DNA of 64,000 bases. Origin: Tigriopus japonicus. Its lineage: Eukaryota > Arthropoda > Copepoda > Harpacticoida > Harpacticidae. This document shows, one piece after another, positions 33,801 through 45,800 of the stretch. The notes beneath the pieces are model-generated. The model had not been told where the DNA came from. It saw only the letters and a list, made by a program, of their open reading frames with translations, and did not search any database. The stretch is from assembly GCA_010645155.1 (NCBI GenBank), contig CM021321.1, positions 3,837,359 to 3,901,358 of the forward strand. The letters run 5' to 3'. Position numbers and translations under genes: made by a program. Position 1 is the stretch's first letter, and every line of letters begins with the position of its first letter.

Positions 33801-36800
33801 TACTGGATATCAATGGCTGGCGGGTAGTAGTTCGGTCATTAAAACTTGGTCTAGGCGTGGTTCTCGTGACTCCCAATCCACTGCCATCCATGCCGTTACA
33901 GAAATCGTCGGTGCAAATACATGCAGTCACGGAATCTCCCTCTACCGATTTGGGCACGCATTGCCGTTGGGGCACGATCGGATCCGTGATATCGCCTAGG
34001 AGTACACTTGAGGAGAAACATTCCCGGATAATGGCAATCTCATTGGACGACTTCTGGTAGGAATACCACAAGCACGCCTCTCCCACGTCACAAGTCTTCT
34101 GCTGTTGGGTGTCCAAGTTGTTGAAAGCCACACAATCTGGGGAGTCGGTGGAGAACAAGCTGCCACATGAAAAGCACTTCACTCTGGCATTAGGAGGTTT
34201 AGAAGGGGCTAGGGCAGTATTGTCCGGTTGCTGAGGAGTCCTTGGGGGTGCCCTTGTTGGTGGGCTTGTAGGTGCCTCTGTGGTTGTTGTGGTTCTTCGT
34301 TGGGGCAATGGACAAGGTTGCGGGTTGCAGCTTCGAGATTGTTCCCTGGAGCCTGGACACTGGGTACCACCATTTTTGGCCGGGGTCTGGATAACTCTGA
34401 ATCGGGATTGGACACCTCGATTGCAAGGGCTAGAACAAGTACTCCAAGGTCCATATTGTGACCATTCACAATCTATTTTGGGTGGTTTGGTCGTGAAGTC
34501 CGCTCTGGAACTGGGCTGTGTTGGTCTCAAGGGCAATGGCGTCGTGGTTCGTTGTCCGAAAACGGGGGAATCTTGTTCTTCTGTAGAATAGAGCGTGATT
34601 CGATCCCAAGCTACATAGATGGTGTTAATAAAATTTAAGCTTCTCACCTTCCGGTTGAAAGCATTTGACGGTGAGAGACCGATCATCGGCTTTCCAAACA
34701 GAGGCTCTAGAAGCATAAAGCCACTGAAGGCTCTCGTCATGGACACAAGGAGATCCATTTTCGCTTCGAATACCAGCAATAAATTCTCCGAGCTCGGGTC
34801 CCATCACCCACAATTCCAACTGGTCATCCTGAAAGCCAATAAACACTTTCCCTAGAGAAATCGAACCGACGTTTCCCACCCAAAGCAGATTCCCTCGACG
34901 GTCTTGAAAACATCTGGAGGGACGCCATACAAAGTACTTACTGGACTGGCATAGTAATACATATAAAGCTGCTCGCTGCCTTCCAACTCATAAGCCACAT
35001 GGCCATTATAATTGGAGATCCGCCGATAAGTGCCCAAATACACGCTTTGATCCGTTCTAGCCTGACCAGTGGCTCGAACCACAACTCGATCGCAACATTG
35101 TTCTGAAAATGGAAAGCCGGTTGAAAATTCCTTTCGATGAAAATGACGATGATTATGAGGATGATGAAACGATGGCTAGCTCTCAAAAGAGTTCATATCA
35201 TGCCATACTATTTAGCCACCGAGAGAGTCGAGCTGAAGAAGATGGGTTGAGGGTAGAACAAAAGCCGACGAAGAATCCTCATTAGCTTCCAGCAATTCTG
35301 TTTGACTACCTTTTTATAGAAAAGAGAACGAGAGATGAAGAGAGAGACAGAGGAGAGAGCAAGAGGGAGAGCAAGAGATTCTTTTAGCATTCTTTCGGGC
35401 CTCACTTATTGAGCGACTTGAGGTCTTTTGTTTGAACCTGATAGTCAACGTCCGAAGTGTCTCGGCCATGAATTTGCACTGTCATCAATCAATTATGAAG
35501 CAAAGAGAAACTTTTTTCTGAGCATGCGAAAGTTTCAAGAAGAACTCAAACTCACTTTATCCCTTCTAGAACATTTCTCAAACTTTAAAATCTTGAAAAG
35601 AGTGGATTGCTGGATCACCAACCCCTTCAGTTCGAGCGTGTTGAATGAAGGGGTAACACCGAGCAATTCTTCATTGTTCAAGTGGTATTTTTAATCACTC
35701 GCTTCTGGCACGCTCAACAAGGACCAGAACAGTTGCTCTCGATCTTACAAAGACGCATTGAATAAAGCATCTGCAGTCATATCTCTTCTTAAAGAGTAAT
35801 AAGCCCACCCAATGAACCCGACTCGTCAAGCCAAAATGTGGGTCCTAGAAACTTGAAATTGCCTTAGGGCTTTTTTTCCTCGGCGCTTTCGAGAGCAGTT
35901 GTACAATGTACATTGAATGTTAGGAAAGAGGGTTTGGTTGTCCGTGTACTGAGCTTGGTGGACGTGAGCAGAGGGGGTTAAATTGGCTTGAAATTATCCA
36001 AACAGTACTTCTTTCCCTCTTTCCTACTCCGGTCTCTCCATCCATTGGGAAGCCAATGCCCTGAACAATCATTTATCACAAAATTGAAATAGAAAAAAAA
36101 ATGCTTGTGGCGCAAATTTATTATGGAAGTTCAAAAGGTGTAACCAAGCTTGCATGCATGTTTGAGGGGAAGAAGCCCAATAAATAATGCGTGCGCCTAC
36201 ATTCAGCGGGTAATGCCTCATAAAGAACCAACTGCGTTTTGTCTTTGGCACAGCGAGCTTTTTCACGTTCGATTCCTGAGAAACTCAGGCCTTCATGGTC
36301 GCTCTCAGGTCAAGTGCAATAAAAAGTCAATTTCCAATCATAATTACTTCCATGGCCCTGGTCATGGGAACTGTCGAGAAACAAACAACTAGCCCCCAGG
36401 TCGATATGCTTCTGTTGTTGACTTTTGCCAGGGTTTGTTTAGAGGATTAGAACAACAAAGTTGCAATTCGCACGGTTCGGTTTCGTTGTACTCGATAGCG
36501 ACAATATTTCATGATAAAGTTGAGCTGATGTATGATTAACGCCGAGGCTTTAAGGTCACTTTAACAGGTTAATTTGTAAACGAGAGCATTTAACTGTTCT
36601 GGAGGTAGGGTTTAAGTCATATTTAAGAAAATCATCTTGATTTTTATCCTAGGTCCCAGACCTTTCAAATCACCAAGGCGTTTTATGAAAGAAGAAGTAT
36701 GATTCAGAAGTGAGGTTTAGTCAGACTTGTGTTAATTATTATCAAGTTACAATCACAATAATATCGGTTGCAAAAGGGTTTTATTTCACTTTCAAAAGAA

Positions 36801-39800
36801 GAATGGGATTAAGTTTTTTCTCCCTTCCAATCTTGCAGATTGGAAAGTTTTTTTGTTAACCCGTAAGAACATCAATGAGACAAGAAGAAAGGAAGTTTGA
36901 AGTCCAGAATTTATGAATACTTGAAAACTTAATTGTGATGTTAATGAGTAATCAATCTACACCGATTTTATTGGTTGAATTGAAGCTGATTGAAATTACG
37001 ATTACAAAGGCGTATTTGTAATTACATCACAGGTCTGGATTTGGTGTTTGCCCATACTACGTGTATCTATCTAAAGTGGATCTACAGTACTTATTACTTA
37101 GAAACGTTCCCATGTGTGTGTTTATTTACGTAGTGCTCAATTTGAGGTACTTTTAGGATCTAATTTTAGGTTGGGGGAAACCGACCTGCGCCGCACTCTT
37201 GACGGTTGCAGATGCGAGTATCGAAGCTACGACCTCGACATCGGCGGCCTCCATTGCGAGCCTCTTGGGTCATTGTCCGACTACGAGTCTGTGTTCCCAC
37301 CCCACAGGGTTTGGAACACGTGGACCACTCCCCGTAATCGGACCATTGACAATCGAGTCGACGGCTCTGATCGGAAATACGAGAATTACGATCAGACGCC
37401 GCAGATTTGGACGATGAAGAGTCCGTGTCTGGAAAATGATTCAGGAGAGAGAGTGGGTGTGTGGGTGAAAAGGATGGATGTTGGGATGTTGGGAATGAAT
37501 GAACGATTCATCTGACTTTATGGTTAATGAAATTTGTAAGCTCCGTTACGTCTTTCGAGTTTGAAGACTGATGATTATCCCTGGAACATTACTCCTAAGT
37601 AAATATGGGCTCGGTACTTTTGGCTGGTGCCAAGACATTCTAGCTGTCCGTATTAGCATGCGTATATGAATAACGGGGCGTCAGAATGATAGCAATCAAG
37701 TGCCATTAGTGCTGGAGGAGATGAAACACCCTGTCTGGGTTAGAAGATAGAGCGAGGGGAGGGTGGTGGGTTATCAATCTGGGGGTCATTTGGAATGCCC
37801 TCTGAGTAACCAGAGTCGTGTCCAAAATATCAGAAGAAGACTCCTCTCAAGGATTCAGATGATCTTGGGCACCCGCCGATCATGACCAAGAATATCGTCG
37901 AGCAGATCTCCATTGGGAGGCAATTGATGACAAGAAGATGCCACTTGGTGTGGTCACTGTCATTAGAAGCATCTTTTTGAAGACACTGTATGTTGGTCTA
38001 TCGTTGGTCTTCCTAGTTATAGAGCAAATCAGGGGGACCATTACCGTCATGTTAGGGTAGAACGTGTACAGAGGATAAAGGGACTCAGTTGTGAACACTT
38101 TGTGTTGTCAGATTCTTTCATGCACCCACACGGTTTATTTGGCTTTGTTAGAGTGGCACTGTAGTACCTTTTGGGTTTGATGGTGGGAATAAGTTCGTCA
38201 ACCGATAGAAGAAACAAGATTGTTGTGGAGGATAGAGCTCAGAAGAAGTGGAACTTGATAAGGAAATGTAAAGAAAGAGAGATCAAGGAAAATCCGGAGC
38301 CTTTCCAGTGAGTACTCACTGAGATTAACCGATGGTGTGGTGTCGCTTTGTTGGTCCATGGAAATAGTCTGTTGTTGTTCCTGGAATAATCGAGTTGTCA
38401 AACTGTCGCCGTTTTCCCCACCAGTCTGAGCCTGCTCAGAAGTTTGGGGAGAGACCAAAAGTTCCTCTGGGATCAGATTTTGAGTCTCGTCTCCGAAAAG
38501 AATGTCGTCGATGCGAAAGTTGGTGAAGGATTTGTCAGGGATGGAACCTTGAGAGAGGGTTGTTTGTGCCGATTCAATTGTCGAAGACAAAGTGGTTTCT
38601 ACGGTCGGAGGCTTTTGTGAAGATGAAGGCGTTATCGTAGTTTTTGAGAGCTTTTGCATAACCGATTTGGTTGTGTCGATGGTTGTTGTACTTGTTTCAG
38701 TGGAAGATGAGTCGGTGCTGACAACATCAGAATCTACCGTTGGTTCAGTCACTTTGGCCTCCTCGTTAGTTGTTGTTGATTTAGCGACAATTGTAGTAGT
38801 TGGAGTTTCTGTTGCTATATCAGGAAAGGTCAAGTCTTCTGGGGTGAATGTAGTATCCTTCAATGTAGTTGTTGTCATGGGTTCGGCAGTTGTTGTTGTT
38901 GTTGTGGTGGTTTTTGTAGTGGTCGTCGTTGTTGTTGTTGTGGTTGTAGTAGTTGTCGTCGTTGTTGTTGTTGTGGTTGTAGTAGTTGTCGTCGTCGTTG
39001 TTGTTGTTGTTGTGGTTGTAGTAGTTGTCGTCGTTGTTGTTGTTGTGGTTGTTGTTGTAGAGGTTGTTGTTGCTGTGGTTGTTTTAATAGTGGTGGTAGT
39101 AGTAGCCGTTGTAGGTGTTTTGGAAGTCAATGACGAGAAGACAATTGTGGTAAGTGGTTCTTCATCGTCCAGCTCATCAGAAATGACGTTGATGCTATCG
39201 GGTTGTAATTCCTCTCGGAATTGCACAGAGATCGCGTCATCTTCCAAACCATCATTAAAGGTCTCAGTGGCAAGGTCGTTCTCTGTCGATCTTACAGTAG
39301 ACAAACTCCCTTCAATTTCATCCCTAATCCTCGGGAGGCCTTGAGTGGGCCCTGATGTGCTCTGAGTAGTTTCAAAAGTCATGTTGTGTGTGATGCTAAT
39401 CAAGTCAGTCAAAGTGGTCGGTTCTGGGGTCTGAAGCGGTCTGTCAATTGATGCCAAAAATGAGAAAATATCCACAGAAGAAGACCCATCCTTGGGTGGT
39501 TTGGTTGTGCTCGCGATCAATTCAAAGAGTGGTGAAAAGCCCGGCCTGTTTGTGCTAGTGGAAGTGCTCGGAATCGAACTAGACTCAACCGTACTTGGAT
39601 CAGTGGTCACCACTCTCTCCGTAGTGGTTGTGGTTGTTGACTCGGTGGTGGTGGGACACTCTTGCAAATTGCAAGTCCGGATCTCGGTGGGTTCTCCTTG
39701 GCAAGGAGCGCCCCCAAATTCGGGTGCTTGGGCAGTTTTGCGGATTCGAACCTGAAACCCTTCGCCACAACTCTGCGTACACGTGGTCCAATTTCCCCAG

Positions 39801-42800
39801 TCAGTCCATCGACAATCGACTATTAGAGGCAAATTGATAAGACGGTCGTTTATCATACAGTATTCTGTTTTAGGTATGTACGTAGGTAAGCGGGGCCTAT
39901 TTTTAGGGGTTNNNNNNNNNNNNNNNNNNNNNNNNNNNNNNNNNNNNNNNNNNNNNNNNNNNNNNNNNNNNNNNNNNNNNNNNNNNNNNNNNNNNNNNNN
40001 NNNNNNNNNNNNNNNNNNNNNNNNNNNNNNNNNNNNNNNNNNNNNNNNNNNNNNNNNNNNNNNNNNNNNNNNNNNNNNNNNNNNNNNNNNNNNNNNNNNN
40101 NNNNNNNNNNNNNNNNNNNNNNNNNNNNNNNNNNNNNNNNNNNNNNNNNNNNNNNNNNNNNNNNNNNNNNNNNNNNNNNNNNNNNNNNNNNNNNNNNNNN
40201 NNNNNNNNNNNNNNNNNNNNNNNNNNNNNNNNNNNNNNNNNNNNNNNNNNNNNNNNNNNNNNNNNNNNNNNNNNNNNNNNNNNNNNNNNNNNNNNNNNNN
40301 NNNNNNNNNNNNNNNNNNNNNNNNNNNNNNNNNNNNNNNNNNNNNNNNNNNNNNNNNNNNNNNNNNNNNNNNNNNNNNNNNNNNNNNNNNNNNNNNNNNN
40401 NNNNNNNNNNNNNNNNNNNNNNNNNNNNNNNNNNNNNNNNNNNNNNNNNNNNNNNNNNNNNNNNNNNNNNNNNNNNNNNNNNNNNNNNNNNNNNNNNNNN
40501 NNNNNNNNNNNNNNNNNNNNNNNNNNNNNNNNNNNNNNNNNNNNNNNNNNNNNNNNNNNNNNNNNNNNNNNNNNNNNNNNNNNNNNNNNNNNNNNNNNNN
40601 NNNNNNNNNNNNNNNNNNNNNNNNNNNNNNNNNNNNNNNNNNNNNNNNNNNNNNNNNNNNNNNNNNNNNNNNNTTAAAAACTTCGACGGGTAATTGGCGA
40701 TTACTCTCTGAAATGACCCCAATTTGAGCATTTTTGTCTTGTTAACCATTCACGTTGGTGACTTGAGTCTTGGTCGGAAACGAGGGAAGAGAAAAGAAAT
40801 GAAATGGGGGACTACCTACCTACCTCGTACCTAATACTACCATGCAACCAATCTGACACGTTTCTGCCATATTTCCTACTACTTGTTCCCATCATTCGCT
40901 TAACAAGATTTTGCATGACACGAACAGGGTGCTTAGAGAAGCCTTTGAAATTGTTTCGAAAGTACGTACTTAAACGATTAAATGTATGTGGCCATGCGTG
41001 TCACAAATTTCCAGAATGTTGTGAGGCTATCTGAAACTCAGTTTTCTTAAATACTTTTTTTATTGTGTCAACAATCTGGATTTTTGAGCCCTTCTTGTCC
41101 CAAGTTCATTAAAAAGAACATTCTCAATCAATCATTTGTCTAATTCATGGACATACGAAATAAATAACCCCTTATTTGAAAACAAGTATAATGTTCAGTT
41201 TACACATGTTTGTTTTTACACATTATTTTCATCCTGTTGATTCATTTTTATCACATTTTAAACATAATTTAAAACATTTCAAGTAATAATGTAATCGTGA
41301 AGGATTAAGGTTTTTTTTTCAGAAAACAGTAATAGCCAATATGTTTCAAAATTGGTCTTGATTTCGGAGCAAACGGACTAAAACTGCCGTTTCTATCGGA
41401 CAAGTCAGAAATGGCTTCATGTTGGAACACTATTTACAAAAAAACTTTGAAACAATAGGACTGTTTGTTTCGAAACGTCTTGAAAAGTTTTGCTCCCAGA
41501 AATAGTTTCTACTGATTAGAAAGATTGCCTCCTTGTTCAATAGTACTGATGTGTTTCGAGTTCGATTTTTGCCCAAGTGTTGCGACATTGGCCCTTTTTT
41601 AAGTTTCTGGGTCTGAAAGCCAGACTATTTAAAAAGCAAGAAATGTAAACACATAGTTATAAATGGCATTAGCAAAAACTCCAAACACAGCAGTATTCAA
41701 TAGCCACCCACTCACGGCTAAAGGTTAAAGCTCTTCATAAATCACGAAAACAACCAAACGCAGATACTGTTAAATATTGAGTTCTTTGAATAAATGAAGA
41801 TAGAAAGCAGCCCAAGAATTTCAAAGTCCATTTTCGTCACTTGGGCAAGATCGTCATTCTTCAAAGACAATATTAGGTACATTATAGAATCAATACTTTT
41901 TTGTGTTAGCCACCCTGTTATCTCGTGCTTACGCGCCCTCATACCAAAGCTTGAAGTTCGTTAGGTCATGAATGGGCGGTTGTCATTTCAAGAAGCAAGA
42001 AGCAACCAAGTACATGGAATAATAATGCTATTCCTCAAACTTGGGCCTAAATTCATAACTAGCAAAAATATTGCGTGAACTCCTTTGTACAAAACCCTTG
42101 TCAGCTTCTTTCAACTGCCACCGAAATGTGAGAAACTCTCTCAAGTTTTGGGAAGCCTTGGTTGGTTGCACAAATTGTAGTCTGACAACCACAGATTGGG
42201 CTCTTCAACACTCTAAACTTGAGTTGGTTGAGACTTGTCAGCGGTAAATTGTTTTTCTGTCAAGTCGAGTTCATCAACGAACGTTGTTTCAACGGAGCAA
42301 TTGACCTAAAGTCTCAGAAGGGTAAGTTTCTTGAATACTTATTAGACGATTATTATGCCTTTGAAATAGCTTCAAGGATTGTTATTACTCATTGTGACCC
42401 GAGGGTCATTAAATCCGCATGCTCATCTTCATTAGGTCCTGAAACCTAACGGCTTTCTTGCCAGACTGCTAGCTGCTATCTTAACCGAACATTCCATTCA
42501 ATCGGTTTTTGTGTCCATCCATCCACTCAATATATTCTTTGAGGAATTCATCACCAGAGCTCTCTCATGAAAGAACATTCAAGCTCTGCACATTTATTGT
42601 AACTGGAGGTCTGCGAAGTTATTCTCGAATCACAAAGCCAGTTCTGTGAGTGTAATGAGATTTGAATTTGAGCACATATTTATGTAATTGAGAACCGAAA
42701 CCTTCAATTTCAGGGAGTCATTGGTGAAGTTCCCCTTTTAAGTGCTTCACTTAAACAAGAGCAATACAAGATAAACTGCATTACTTGCCATCCTTGCCCC

Positions 42801-45800
42801 CAGACTGATGAAATGTGTTCAAAGTAAATTTATGCATATTGGCCTAATTGGATGAAGTAACATATCTACATCTTAAGCCTTAATTTTAGACATCTCTACT
42901 TATATGTAGATTCATCTCTTTCATTCAAGTACTCGAGTCGCGATGAGAAATGCACCAAAGGAGACCTCTTGCTGAGTCGTCGGACACCTGACTGTTGCTC
43001 ACAAAACCACTTGAGGATCATTACGGTAAACGTCACCTTTTTGCTTGAACCTTTGACACGGCTACCTTTGTGAATAGCTAATTGTTTGAATCAAAAAATC
43101 CCAGACTAACCTGGACAAGCTCGGGATAAACAGGGTCGGGTTTCGGTGGCTTCTCCTTGGCAAGATCGTCCACCACTTTCAGCTTCTTGCAAAATCATGC
43201 GTTTTCGTTGTTGAACTCCACGACCACAGGAAACGGAACAAGAGCTCCAATCTCCATAATTGGACCAGAGACAATCCACTGGGCCTATTATTGAATAAGA
43301 ATATTAATCTCTGGGATTTAGTTGTGTTTACAGTTAGTCAAATGGACCATGCAAAAAAGGCGGGAATTTTGAACGCCCTCAGATTGTACTGCGTACAACT
43401 TTGATGTTGATTACGTTATACACTATTGAATTAGTGTTAATAGAAGCAAATGGGTTTCCTTAGTCAGTCCATGGGTTTGGTAAGTCAGGTTCAAGTGAAA
43501 ATGCAAGAATGTTCTGTGTTTGTGTACAGTATGCGCGTTTTAGTGATGTCAGTAGTAAATCGGACTTGGGTATATTTGAAGGCTAGGGAATTGGTCTGTT
43601 TTATTTGGGAACAAGTCTCAAGATGGGTGGGATTGATTTCCAGCTACTTGTCAAGTGAAGAGAGGTAGGTGTCGTAGGTCGTAGTTTGTGCAATCAAACC
43701 TTGGAAGGACTGGACGGGTCTTCGATTAGCCCTGTCATTGAGAATGTCTGGGTTGAGCGTCGGAGAGGCGGGAGAGTTTTCGGCGCGAGACAAACTGGGC
43801 TTATCCTTGACACACTCAACGACCACCCCACGCTCCCAAGGGCCTTGCCAAGGCTCGTCGGAATCTAGGCCGCCTGGAAAACAGTTCCAATGTTTAGGGG
43901 AATGAGGAGCGGAACCTAGCCTTCATTGAACGTACTCCTGTGCCAATGACTTCCTGTAGTGAGATAATCCCGTTTGCCAATGGACCAACCTAGACCTCCC
44001 GCGTTCCAAAATATGTAGCGGTCCTTGTCGACGTGTTTATAGACCGGCCTTTCCGGAGCCCATTCAACTGATTCGGAAGAGATCCGATATTCTCCATCAC
44101 AGCGGGCATAGGTGGCTCCCAGGACGTTAATCGACGGACAAATGACATCGGGGGTAGCTGATTCGTGAGGAATGATTGGGGGACAAAGAGAATCGGGGTT
44201 AGGATCCGTGGAAAGCTTACTTAATTAGGCTAGCCCTTCACCAACAATTATCGATACTTTGAGGATTTAGGTTTATATTCACGTGATGACAGATGCTGTT
44301 TAGAGGAGGAATGGGGGAGGAGGAGTAGGAGGAGGACATGGGTTTGAGACAAGGCTTGTATGGACTATGTACATGGGAGAGATGTGGGATTGGGGCCGTG
44401 ATTAAAGTTAGCGTGTTTTGCTTGCGGACTTAAAAAGCTCCCTCTACCGGCGTGCACGAACTTTCAATGTACACCTTCACCGGAAAGACTCATCTTTCGC
44501 GTGTTTTACTGAGAAATACAGATCCTTACGAGGACATTGCTGGATGTTACAGAAGCGAGTTTCTTTGTCTTCGCCTTCACAGTGTTTGCCGCCGTTTCTA
44601 GCTAACATGACAATGTGACGCTCTCGAGTTTGAATTCCAGCATTGCAGCTCTTGGAACATCCCGACCATTGGGTGAAATCACTCCATTTGCAGTCCATAG
44701 GCGAGCCTGAATTTATACCAAATTGAACATGTGCCTCGATTAGGGATTTTAGGGTAGAGTTTATCATACCTTCGATCCCTTCATTCCGCAAGCGATTTAA
44801 TGAATCTGCATTGTTTAGCAAAGGAGAAACTTCAAGATTAGACAGAGAGACACGGAGGGAAGAATGTCGAATGGGGAACATCTTACCGGAGTTTTGGAAG
44901 AAAGGGAACTGTCTCAAACGGTCATTCAATCTGCTCAGTGATTTTGAGCGATCGCCTGGTCGGCTTTCGGAGTTTGTCGCCACTTCAGTGATAAAGTGCG
45001 AAGCAGGAAGTCGAGTCAGAAAAGGTCCAGGGTTTTGTCGTCGGAAGCGTTGAGTCAGTTCATGCAGTGCTGGAAAGAATGCAGTTTATTTTGCCACAGC
45101 CTTTTTGATCGTCATGCGTTGCAAATGAATAGTGGTTGGCATTTCAAGCTTGTACGTGGGTTCGTTCAAGTTCGACATCGAACCGTGGCTAACCTGTCGC
45201 GATAGAGATAGAGAAGGGAGGACACGAGAAGACTGAAGAAGTGGATTAGTTTTGGTTAGAGTTTTGGGTGTTAGCAACCAACATGCTCCTCTCGGTTTAC
45301 CCTTTGTGGACTTAGACCCCTCGTTTGGATTATCGTTACAAAGGTTTGAGGTGCAAATACAAGCCCGGATCGACGATGACGGGTCAGCTTGGGTTCTTTG
45401 GAGTTGACAATTTCTGGTCACGCTGACTGGCATCCGTTCTTGGCCTAACGGCGCCACCGTCGGAAAACATTCTCTAAATGATCCTGTTCCACGGAAAAGA
45501 AAAAGACGCTTATGTTCCTAGTGTCCCTTGTGGCTGAACCAGTTTTAAGTGGAGTGTACCTATTTCTGTGTCGGATTTCTTCCACGTGTAGAGGAGACAT
45601 CCGTGACCAGGGGGACAAACTTGACGCTGGCCACGGTTGAGTGGGTCGAAAGTTGGACACGAGGGAGCAGAGAAGTTGAAGAGACTCCCACAGGAGTAAC
45701 ATTCTAAACCTTCACCCGCTTTATACAAGGATTTAAGAGACACGTTTTATGAGGTTGAAACAGATTTAAATCTCTACGTATGATACATTGGAACTTATGG

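Noticed and set aside
33745..34591. Plus-strand frames opposite exon 16
   Set aside because: Shadows of the LU3/LU4/TSP1-5 exon; no domain of their own.
37114..37515. Plus-strand frame of 133 residues
   Set aside because: Antisense of the TSP1-4 exon, whose minus-strand translation has all six TSP1 Cys and good splice sites.
38592..39344. 250-residue plus-strand frame rich in poly-Val
   Set aside because: Exact antisense shadow of the Thr-rich mucin exon; GTN on plus is ACN on minus.
43641..43699. Gene end at TAG (43663) after the unnamed domain copy 1
   Set aside because: Possible, but a donor at 43700 has the right phase for the next TSP1 exon, and the extra residues are not domain-like.
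45194..45300. Extension of mosaic exon 6 to donor cag|gttagc
   Set aside because: Open frame, but ends in phase 0, which puts a stop in exon 7; the phase-1 donor at 45301 joins cleanly.
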